Shown: positions 21,830 through 28,336 of the stretch, in pieces
Layout: each line of letters begins with the position of its first letter
Numbering within the stretch: the first letter of the stretch is position 1
Assembly (NCBI GenBank): GCA_002492415.1
Contig: DKYK01000024.1
Coordinates: 1-28,336 of the forward strand
Source of the DNA: Christensenella sp. UBA7102
GTDB lineage: Bacteria; Bacillota; Clostridia; Christensenellales; UBA1750
Direction of reading: 5' to 3'
Length of the DNA: 28,336 nt
Program-made: the position numbers and the translations under genes
The notes under the pieces: model-generated
Told to the model about the DNA's origin: nothing
Database searches by the model: none
What the model saw: only the letters and a program-made list of their open reading frames with translations

Positions 21830-22345
21830 ATGGAACCGGGGCGCATCATATTTTTGAACGGCGTGACCAGCAGCGGCAAGACCTCCATCGTGGACGCGCT
21901 GCAGGAGCGCCGGGGCACGTTTTTCTACGTCGTGGCCAACGACCTGTTTGAGCAGATGATCGGGGAGCGCTACCTGCGGGAGGACTACTGGCGGCATCTG
22001 AGCGACGCCGTGTGGATGATGTACCGAACGGCGCGGCTGTTCTCCCAATGCGGCAAGAATGTGCTGATCGACGGCATCTTGGTGGAGCGGCCGGAGCTGG
22101 CGCCGCACTACGCGCGCATGAGGGAGATGCTGGCGGACTGCCCGCTGGACGTGGTGCACGTGGATTGCGACCTGGAGGTCTGCCGCAGGCGCAACCTCGC
22201 GCGCGGCGACCGGTACGAGGGGCAGTCGCAGGAACAGGCGGCGCTGATGGCGCGAAACATCGACTACAGCTGCCGCGTGGACACCGCGCTGGAGAGTCCA
22301 CAGCAGTGTGCCGAGCGCATCGCCCGGGCGCTGCGCTTTGCGTAA
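21830..22345 (+). CDS. Chloramphenicol phosphotransferase-like small kinase
   Basis: This 171-residue P-loop protein has Walker A at residues 11-19 (GVTSSGKTS) after a RIIFLN strand. A candidate catalytic Asp38 lies in VANDLFEQM. The C-terminal ARGDRYEGQSQEQA ... YSCRVDTALESPQQCAERI closely follows the pattern of the Streptomyces CPT family. CPT phosphorylates chloramphenicol, but most bacterial relatives have unknown small-molecule substrates. Resistance should not be assumed. It stands between rluD and the pyr promoter, 24 bases after rluD and behind GAGAGGAG, so it is probably the last gene of that transcript. Its presence interrupts the usual rluD-pyrR order. Confidence 0.82.
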   Translation: MEPGRIIFLNGVTSSGKTSIVDALQERRGTFFYVVANDLFEQMIGERYLREDYWRHLSDAVWMMYRTARLFSQCGKNVLIDGILVERPELAPHYARMREMLADCPLDVVHVDCDLEVCRRRNLARGDRYEGQSQEQAALMARNIDYSCRVDTALESPQQCAERIARALRFA

Positions 22346-22375
22346 AACTTAACATGCAGGGGCCGGAGGAATTTG

Positions 22376-22404
22376 TAGACAGGCGGCGGAATTTGTGCTA
22401 TCCT
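22376..22404 (+). promoter_or_regulatory. Promoter of the pyr operon
   Basis: TAGACA (22376-22381) and TATCCT (22399-22404) are 17 bases apart, with an extended TG one base before the -10. Transcription would start near 22411, just upstream of the PyrR-binding leader. Confidence 0.7.
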
Positions 22405-22421
22405 AAGTCAGGTCAAAGGTT

Positions 22422-22452
22422 CCTTTAATCCGTTCCAGAGAGTTCGGCAAGG
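22422..22452 (+). promoter_or_regulatory. PyrR-binding anti-antiterminator
   Basis: The leader has CCTTTAA, then a hairpin with the invariant loop CAGAGA (22436-22441) in TTCCAGAGAG, then CGGCAAGG. This matches the PyrR binding element consensus (loop CNGNGA). PyrR with bound UMP holds this hairpin and so favours the downstream terminator. Confidence 0.9.
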
Positions 22453-22536
22453 CACTGTATATGAGATGAGAGAGTATGCCGCAGCATCGCGGTTCAGCGC
22501 CTGGAAGGAAGCGAAGCCTTCGGAGGCGCTTTTTTT
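22450..22536 (+). terminator. pyr attenuator: antiterminator and terminator
   Basis: The antiterminator pairs AGGCACTG (22450-22457) with CAGCGCCT (22495-22502), seven of eight bases. This uses the 3' arm of the PyrR hairpin and the 5' arm of the terminator. The terminator pairs AGCGCCT (22496-22502) with AGGCGCT (22524-22530), has an inner AAGG/CCTT stem, and is followed by six more T residues. When UMP is low, PyrR leaves the RNA, the antiterminator forms and the operon is read. Confidence 0.9.
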
Positions 22537-22557
22537 ATGCAGCAAGGAGGAAAGACC

Positions 22558-23103
<546 letters not shown>

Positions 23104-23128
23104 AGCGATTGAAGCGGAGCGATCCGTT

Positions 23129-23156
23129 TTGATAAGATGGTCTAATTTGATACTAT
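23129..23156 (+). promoter_or_regulatory. Possible promoter before uraA
   Basis: TTGATA (23129-23134) and TACTAT (23151-23156) are 16 bases apart. Transcription would begin at about 23163, within or next to the ribosome binding site AGGAGG, giving an almost leaderless uraA message. This is doubtful on spacing and leader length. Confidence 0.3.
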
Positions 23157-23170
23157 AGGAGGATGGAGTT

Positions 23171-24442
23171 ATGACTACCCAAGTCGCCAAGAAGGATTCC
23201 TTCGGCAAACTGCTCCTGTTGGGCGTGCAGCACGTCTTCGCCATGTTTGGCGCAACCGTGCTCGTGCCGCTGCTGACGGGCATGGATCCCGCGGTTGCGC
23301 TGCTGTGCGCGGGCGTGGGCACCTGGATCTTCCACCTGTGCACCGGCCGCAAGGTGCCCACCTATCTGGGCTCCTCGTTCGCGTTCATCGCCGCCATTCA
23401 GGGCGCGGCCATGATCTGCGGCGGCGCGGATGCCGTGGGCACCGAAGCCTACATGGCCGGCCTGCCCTACGCCACCGGCGGCATACTGATCGCCGGCGCG
23501 CTGTACCTGGTGCTGGCGCTGCTGGTCAAGCTCGTGGGCGTTGAGCGCGTGCGCTCCTTCTTCCCGCCCATTGTCACCGGCCCGGTTGTCACCATCATCG
23601 GCCTGATGCTGGCGCCCACCGCCATTTCCAACATCACCACCCAGATCGGCACCATCAACGTGGGTTTGAACTGGCTGGTTGCGGCCATTGCCATCGCCAC
23701 CATCTTCATTGTCTCCCTGTTTGCCAAGGGCATCTTCAAGCTCGTGCCCATCCTCATCGGCATCGTCGTGGGCTACATCGCGGCCATCTGCTGCGGCATG
23801 GTGAATTTCAGCGTCATTGCGGACGCCTCCTGGATCTCCGTGCCCAAGCTCTTCCTGCCCAAGTTTGACCTGCGCGCCATCGGCCTGATCGCGCCCATCG
23901 CCATCGTCACCTTTGTTGAGCACATCGGCGATGTCAACGCTTCCTCCGCGGTCTGCGGCAAGGACTTCATCAAGGATCCCGGCCTGCATCGCACCCTGAT
24001 GGGCGACGGCCTGGCCACCATGTTCGCCGGCCTGGTCGGCGGCCCCGCCAACACCACCTACTCCGAGAACACCGGCGTGCTGGCGGCCACCAAGAACTAC
24101 AATCCTCTGACCCTTGAGATCGCCGCCTGCATCGCCATTGTGCTGGCGTTCTTCGGCAAGTTCTCCGCGCTGATCAGCGCCATGCCCGGCCCGGTGCTGG
24201 GCGGCGTGTCCGTGGTGCTCTACGGCATGATCGCGGCCGTAGGCCTGCGCACGCTGGTGGAAAACCAGGTGGACTTCACCAAGAGCCGCAACCTGCTCAT
24301 CGCGGCGGTGATGCTGGTGCTGGGCCTGGGCGCGGACAAGGCGATTGTCATCGGCGGCGTGGCCATCTCCGGCGTCGCGCTGGCGGCCGTGCTGGGCATC
24401 ATTCTCAACAAGGTGCTGCCCGAGTCCATCGAGAAGGACTGA
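23171..24442 (+). CDS. uraA: Uracil permease (NCS2 family, UraA/PyrP)
   Basis: This 423-residue membrane protein of the nucleobase/cation symporter-2 family has about 14 hydrophobic segments. The N-terminal GVQHVFAMFGATVLVPLLTG is the diagnostic start of uracil permeases. The FVEHIGDVNASSAVCGKDF and GGPANTTYSENTGVLA segments carry the substrate-binding Glu residues. It imports uracil with protons. Position just after pyrR matches Bacillus pyrP. The gap of 67 bases after pyrR shows no PyrR hairpin, so it probably depends on the operon leader, perhaps with a weak promoter of its own. Confidence 0.96.
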   Translation: MTTQVAKKDSFGKLLLLGVQHVFAMFGATVLVPLLTGMDPAVALLCAGVGTWIFHLCTGRKVPTYLGSSFAFIAAIQGAAMICGGADAVGTEAYMAGLPYATGGILIAGALYLVLALLVKLVGVERVRSFFPPIVTGPVVTIIGLMLAPTAISNITTQIGTINVGLNWLVAAIAIATIFIVSLFAKGIFKLVPILIGIVVGYIAAICCGMVNFSVIADASWISVPKLFLPKFDLRAIGLIAPIAIVTFVEHIGDVNASSAVCGKDFIKDPGLHRTLMGDGLATMFAGLVGGPANTTYSENTGVLAATKNYNPLTLEIAACIAIVLAFFGKFSALISAMPGPVLGGVSVVLYGMIAAVGLRTLVENQVDFTKSRNLLIAAVMLVLGLGADKAIVIGGVAISGVALAAVLGIILNKVLPESIEKD

Positions 24443-24448
24443 TCCCAA

Positions 24449-24555
24449 CCGCAAAGCAAAAAGGCTGTTCCCGGCAAAACGGGGGCAGCCTCTGTTCTGG
24501 AGATTTGCGGTAGCCGCCAGGCCGCGCGCCCGGCGGCCTCCGCAAGTTCCCGCAA
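24449..24555 (+). promoter_or_regulatory. Structured pyrB leader with competing pairings
   Basis: The 140-base gap between uraA and pyrB holds a 12-bp hairpin (24462-24473 with 24480-24491), enclosed by CCGCAAA (24449-24455) pairing with TTTGCGG (24504-24510). A third hairpin (24519-24525 with 24533-24539) follows. TTGCGG could also pair with two other CCGCAA copies (24540-24545 and 24550-24555), so alternative folds exist. No T-run follows the hairpins and the PyrR loop consensus is absent. It may be a processing site or an unrecognised regulator. Confidence 0.45.
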
Positions 24556-24582
24556 TACCTGTGTGAAAAGGAGAATGAAGTC

Positions 24583-25506
24583 ATGGCGTTCAAACACAAG
24601 GACCTGCTCTCGCTGCGCGACGTGGAGCGGGAGGAAATCGAGATGATCCTGTCCACGGCCGCCTCCATGCGCCCTCTGCTGGAGAGCCCCACAAAAAAGA
24701 CGGCGCACCTGCAGGGAAAATCCATCGTGACGCTGTTCTACGAAAACTCCACCCGGACGCGCATGAGCTTTGAATTGGCCAGCAAGTACATGTCGGCTGC
24801 TGCGGCGAACATCTCCGCATCCGCCTCGTCCGTGGCAAAGGGCGAGACGCTCATCGACACCGGCAAGACGCTGGATCGCATGGGCACCGACGTCATCATC
24901 ATCCGCCACCCGATGTCTGGCGCGCCGCACCTGCTGGCGCAGCATGTGAACGCCGCCGTCATCAACGCGGGCGACGGCGTCAACGAGCACCCCACCCAGG
25001 CGCTGCTGGACATGTTCACCATCAAGCGCCACAAGGGCCATCTGGACGGACTGAGGGTCGCCATCATCGGCGACGTCAACCACAGCCGCGTGGCCCGGTC
25101 CAACATCTTCGGCCTGCACACCATGGGCGCGGAGGTGGCGCTGTGCGCGCCGCCCACGCTGATGCCCGTGCAGATGGAGGAGCTGGGCGTCAAAACCTAC
25201 ACCCGCGTCGAGGAGGCCGTGGAGGGCGCCGACGTGGTGATGGGCCTGCGCATCCAGAAGGAGCGCCAGGAGGAGGGCAATTTCCCCTCGCTGCGCGAAT
25301 ACTCCGCGTTCTTCGGCATCAACGAGGAGAACCTTCGGTACGCCAAGCCCGACGCGCTGGTGATGCACCCCGGCCCCATGAACCGCGGCGTGGAAATCAC
25401 CTCGGACGTTGCCGACAGCGAACAGTCCGTCATCAACGAGCAGGTGACCAGCGGCGTGGCCGTGCGCATGGCGCTGCTCTACCTGCTGACCAGAAAGGGC
25501 GTGTAA
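24583..25506 (+). CDS. pyrB: Aspartate carbamoyltransferase, catalytic chain
   Basis: This 307-residue enzyme joins carbamoyl phosphate and aspartate to form carbamoyl aspartate, the second step of pyrimidine synthesis. The carbamoyl-phosphate loop is YENSTRTRMSFE (Ser56-Thr57-Arg58-Thr59-Arg60), with Lys86 in SVAKGETL from the neighbouring subunit. HPTQALLDMFTI and HPGPMNRG are also present. No regulatory chain (pyrI) follows, so this is the unregulated Bacillus-type trimer. Start ATG 24583 follows AAAAGGAG by about ten bases. It is four bases from pyrC, so the two are translated together. Confidence 0.98.
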   Translation: MAFKHKDLLSLRDVEREEIEMILSTAASMRPLLESPTKKTAHLQGKSIVTLFYENSTRTRMSFELASKYMSAAAANISASASSVAKGETLIDTGKTLDRMGTDVIIIRHPMSGAPHLLAQHVNAAVINAGDGVNEHPTQALLDMFTIKRHKGHLDGLRVAIIGDVNHSRVARSNIFGLHTMGAEVALCAPPTLMPVQMEELGVKTYTRVEEAVEGADVVMGLRIQKERQEEGNFPSLREYSAFFGINEENLRYAKPDALVMHPGPMNRGVEITSDVADSEQSVINEQVTSGVAVRMALLYLLTRKGV

Positions 25507-25510
25507 CGAT

Positions 25511-26773
25511 ATGAAGCTGCTTGTAAAGGGTGGAACGCTGCCGGAGTACGGCAGAGCGGATATGCTTGTGGAAGACGGCGTGATTTCGCGCATCGAGGGA
25601 AACATCGAGTGCGAAGGCGCGCAGGTTGTGGACGCGGAGGGGCTGTATGTGATGCCCGGCATGGTGGATCTGCACTGCCACCTGCGCGACCCCGGCCAGG
25701 AATACAAGGAGGACATCGTAAGCGGCACGCGCGCGGCTGCTGCGGGCGGCTTTACCTCGGTGTGCTGCATGGCCAACACCACGCCCGTCAACGACAACGC
25801 GGTGGTCACTTCCTTTATCATCAACAAGGCCAAAGCCGAAGGCAGCGGCGTGCACGTCTACCCCGTGGGCGCTGTATCCAAGGGCCTCAAGGGCGAGAAT
25901 ATGGCCGAGATTGGCGACATGGCCAAGGCCGGCGCGGTGGCCATCTCCGACGATGGCAAGCCCGTGATGAACGCGCTGCTGATGCGCCTTGCGATGGAGT
26001 ACGGCTCCGCCTTTGGCATGACGGTGTTCGACCACTGCGAGGACAGCAACCTGGTCAACAAGGGCGTGATGAACGAGGGCTACAACTCCACGCTGCTGGG
26101 CTTACGCGGCACCACCCGCGCCGCCGAGGAGGTGCAGATCGCCCGCGACATCGTGCTGTCCGAGACGCTGAACCTGCCCATCCACATCTGCCACGTCTCC
26201 ACCAAGGGCGGCGTGGAGCTGATTCGCCAGGCCAAGAAGCGCGGCGTGAAGATCACCGCCGAGACCGCGCCCCATTACCTGGTCGGCACCGACGACCTGT
26301 GCGCCTCCTATGACGCCAACACCAAAGTCAACCCGCCCATGCGCCTGGCCTCCGACCAGGAGGCGTTGATCGCGGGCCTGTGCGACGGCACCATCGACGC
26401 CATCGCCACCGACCACGCGCCGCATCACCGCGACGAGAAGGAAGTGGAGTACAATATGGCGCTGTCGGGCATTTCGGGGTTTGAGACGGCCTTTGCGCTG
26501 TGCGTCGAGACGCTGGTGCACGGCCATCACATGACGATGGAGGACTTTGTCAAGGTCGCCTGCACCAATCCCGCCCGCATCATCAAAAAGAACTGCGGGC
26601 AGCTCAAGCCCGGCATGGACGCCGATTTCATACTCGCCGATCCCAATGAGGAATGGTGCATCGACGCGCGCAAGTTCCTCTCCAAGGGCAAGAACACGCC
26701 CTTCCACGGCCGGCTGGTACATGGCCGCGTCAAGGAAACCTACGTCGGCGGCGCGCGCATCTACAAGGACTAA
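25511..26773 (+). CDS. pyrC: Dihydroorotase
   Basis: This 420-residue amidohydrolase cyclises carbamoyl aspartate to dihydroorotate. The metal-binding HCH is at His55-x-His57, followed by LRDPGQE, and the late ATDHAPHH holds the catalytic Asp. Length and motifs match the class I (Bacillus PyrC-type) enzymes. The gene starts four bases after pyrB. It has no strong ribosome binding site of its own, so translational coupling is likely. In Bacillus pyrAA-pyrAB follow, but here pyrF follows after 21 bases. Confidence 0.98.
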   Translation: MKLLVKGGTLPEYGRADMLVEDGVISRIEGNIECEGAQVVDAEGLYVMPGMVDLHCHLRDPGQEYKEDIVSGTRAAAAGGFTSVCCMANTTPVNDNAVVTSFIINKAKAEGSGVHVYPVGAVSKGLKGENMAEIGDMAKAGAVAISDDGKPVMNALLMRLAMEYGSAFGMTVFDHCEDSNLVNKGVMNEGYNSTLLGLRGTTRAAEEVQIARDIVLSETLNLPIHICHVSTKGGVELIRQAKKRGVKITAETAPHYLVGTDDLCASYDANTKVNPPMRLASDQEALIAGLCDGTIDAIATDHAPHHRDEKEVEYNMALSGISGFETAFALCVETLVHGHHMTMEDFVKVACTNPARIIKKNCGQLKPGMDADFILADPNEEWCIDARKFLSKGKNTPFHGRLVHGRVKETYVGGARIYKD

Positions 26774-26794
26774 AGCATACAGGAGGAAACCGTC

Positions 26795-27694
26795 ATGAGG
26801 CTTATGATCGATCGGCTCATCGAGGGCATTCAAAACACCGGCAACCCCACCTGCGTCGGCCTGGATACGCAGCTGGGCCACCTGCCCGAGGGCTTTGCGG
26901 GCAAGGTGGACAGCTTTGCGGACGCCGCCGCGGCGATTGTCAAGTACAACAAGGCGCTGGTGGACGCGCTGTGCGGCGTCGTACCCTCCGTCAAGGTGCA
27001 GATCGCCTATTACGAAATGTACGGCGTGCCCGGCATGCAGGCCTTTGTGGACACCTGCGCCTATGCCAAGGAAAAGGGCCTGGTGGTCATCGCTGACGCC
27101 AAGCGCAACGACATCGGCGCGACCTCCGGCGCGTATGCCAGCGCCTTCTTGGGCGAAACGCCTCTGGGCGATAAGGCGCTCTCCGCCTTCCCCGCAGACT
27201 TTGTCACCGTCAACGCGTACCTTGGCAGCGACGGCATCCTGCCCTTCTTAAAGGCATCGCAGGTGCGCGGCGGCGGCATCTTCGCGCTGGTCAAGACCTC
27301 CAACCCCTCCGGCGTGGAGCTGCAGGACCTGATGATCGGCGACCGCCGCGTCTACGAGGTGATGGGCGACCTCGTCTCCAAGTGGGGCGAGGACTGCATC
27401 GGCGAGCACGGCTATTCCTCCGTGGGCGCGGTGGTGGGCGCGACCTACCCCGAGCAGGGCGCCGCGCTGCGCCTTCGCCTGCCGCACACCTTCTTCCTGG
27501 TGCCCGGCTACGGCGCGCAGGGCGCCACGGGCAAGGATCTGCGCGGCTGCTTTGATAAAAATGGCATGGGCGCGGTGGTCAACGCCTCCCGCTCCATACT
27601 CACCGCGTGGAAAAAGCAGCCCGGCGTGGACTTCGCGCAGGCCGCCTACAACGAAGCCATCCGCATGCGCGACGACATCATGGAGGGCATGTAA
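26795..27694 (+). CDS. pyrF: Orotidine 5'-phosphate decarboxylase (type 2)
   Basis: This 299-residue enzyme converts OMP to UMP. The signature VIADAKRNDIG holds the catalytic Asp101-x-Lys103 and Asp106. Other features are CVGLDTQLGHLPEG at the N-terminus and FLVPGYGAQGATGKDL in the phosphate-binding region. The longer length and the GLDT-HLPEG start are of the subfamily 2 found in Clostridia and Mycobacteria, not the 230-240 residue Bacillus type. ATG 26795 lies eight bases after AGGAGG. Confidence 0.97.
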   Translation: MRLMIDRLIEGIQNTGNPTCVGLDTQLGHLPEGFAGKVDSFADAAAAIVKYNKALVDALCGVVPSVKVQIAYYEMYGVPGMQAFVDTCAYAKEKGLVVIADAKRNDIGATSGAYASAFLGETPLGDKALSAFPADFVTVNAYLGSDGILPFLKASQVRGGGIFALVKTSNPSGVELQDLMIGDRRVYEVMGDLVSKWGEDCIGEHGYSSVGAVVGATYPEQGAALRLRLPHTFFLVPGYGAQGATGKDLRGCFDKNGMGAVVNASRSILTAWKKQPGVDFAQAAYNEAIRMRDDIMEGM

Positions 27695-28336
27695 GTGAAG
27701 AGACTGCTTGCAACGGTGGTATCCGTGCAGCCCTTGGTGCAGGGCATGGGTCACCTGATCGTGAAGCTCCCCGAGGGCGCGGAAAGGGCGCAGGCGGGGC
27801 AGTTCGCGCACCTCTCCGTGCCGGGCGACCGGCGGAACCTGCTGCGCCGCCCCATTTCCATCTATTCCGCGCACGAGGATCTGCTGGAGCTGGCCATCGC
27901 GGGCAAGGGCGAGGGCACGCAGCGCATCCTCGCGGCCAAACCCGGCGACACGCTGGACGTGCTCTATCCGCTGGGCCACGGATTTGAAAAGAAACAGCAT
28001 AAGCGCATCGCGTTCGTGGGCGGCGGCATCGGCGTCGCGCCGCTGCGCTATGCGATGGAGGAATATGCCGACGAAAATTGCACCGCAATCTTCGGCTACC
28101 GCAACAAGGAGCTGATCTACGCGGTGAACGAGTGCCGTGCCACGGGCGCCACCGTCATCGTTTGCACGGATGACGGCAGCTTCGGCGTCCATGGACTGGT
28201 GACGCTGCCGCTCAAGGAAATGCTGGAGGAGGGCGCGCTGGACTGCATCATGGCCTGCGGCCCCACCCCCATGCTGAAGGCCGTCCGCAGCTTGCCCCAG
28301 ATTACCGGAGGACAGTTCAGCTTCGAGGCCCGGATG
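27695..28336 (+). CDS. pyrK: Dihydroorotate dehydrogenase electron-transfer subunit (3' truncated by window)
   Basis: The gene starts at GTG 27695, directly after the pyrF stop, and runs off the right edge with 214 codons visible. The FAD-binding motif RRPISIYS and the NAD-binding VGGGIGVAPLRYA are present, then MACGPTPMLKAV. These belong to the ferredoxin-reductase-like PyrK. The Cys-rich [2Fe-2S] segment at the C-terminus lies beyond the edge. PyrK passes electrons from dihydroorotate oxidation in PyrD to NAD+. pyrD, and often pyrE, are expected next. Confidence 0.95.
   Translation, partial: MKRLLATVVSVQPLVQGMGHLIVKLPEGAERAQAGQFAHLSVPGDRRNLLRRPISIYSAHEDLLELAIAGKGEGTQRILAAKPGDTLDVLYPLGHGFEKKQHKRIAFVGGGIGVAPLRYAMEEYADENCTAIFGYRNKELIYAVNECRATGATVIVCTDDGSFGVHGLVTLPLKEMLEEGALDCIMACGPTPMLKAVRSLPQITGGQFSFEARM

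Noticed and set aside
21830..22345. Calling the CPT-like gene an antibiotic resistance gene
   Set aside because: The family is broad and mostly of unknown substrate; sequence pattern alone does not show chloramphenicol modification.
23104..23170. A second PyrR-binding hairpin before uraA
   Set aside because: No CNGNGA loop with flanking stem and no terminator were found in this short gap.
24220..25833. A 537-codon minus-strand frame across uraA-pyrB-pyrC
   Set aside because: It crosses three well-identified plus-strand genes and has no start signal or domain.

Overview
The window is about 28 kb of GC-rich, gene-dense chromosome from what looks like a high-GC Clostridia-type Firmicute (Bacillota). 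Gene content and order support this: a SpoIID-like cell-wall enzyme, a SpoVB/YabM-type flippase followed by a YabN-type MazG, HU, pflBA under a ZTP riboswitch, the ylmE-sepF-yggT-ylmH-divIVA-lspA-rluD block, and a pyrR-uraA-pyrBCFK operon. A Christensenellales-like lineage is only a guess. Nearly everything is on the plus strand; one HAD phosphatase is on the minus strand. I see no phage, IS element, CRISPR array, tRNA or rRNA.

Region by region. Positions 1-192 hold the C-terminal tail of an unidentified protein. A 56-residue 2[4Fe-4S] ferredoxin with its own promoter follows, convergent with the HAD gene across a shared hairpin terminator. Two opposed promoters (1255-1358) separate the HAD gene from a secreted 1208-residue SpoIID/LytB-domain protein carrying nine SH3-like repeats. 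After a perfect 19-bp inverted repeat come a tRNA1(Val) m6A methyltransferase, a 47-residue Cys-rich protein, a lipid flippase, MazG and HU. A 67-residue orphan then precedes pflB-pflA, which sit behind a complete ZTP (pfl) riboswitch with an overlapping terminator. An RluA pseudouridine synthase and an AlkZ-related protein end this part.

The next block opens with a degenerate RsbW-like anti-sigma protein and a SigB/F/G-type sigma factor, then an HlyD-like membrane protein. It continues into the division and membrane cluster yggS, sepF, yggT, ylmH, divIVA, lspA and rluD. A strong promoter-like sequence lies inside yggS, upstream of sepF. A chloramphenicol-phosphotransferase-like kinase gene sits between rluD and the pyrimidine genes.

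The pyrimidine operon begins with a promoter, a PyrR-binding attenuator whose antiterminator and terminator pairings can be traced base by base, pyrR and uraA. It continues with pyrB behind a structured leader, then pyrC, pyrF and the start of pyrK, which runs off the end. Carbamoyl-phosphate synthetase genes are absent from the visible part.

The window is mainly housekeeping and I do not see a clearly new system. The points most worth a second look are the internal promoter in yggS, the sigma/anti-sigma pair with lost ATP-binding residues, the small orphan proteins, the pyrB leader, the 5'-end hairpin of the ferredoxin mRNA and the dyad-rich gap before the methyltransferase gene.
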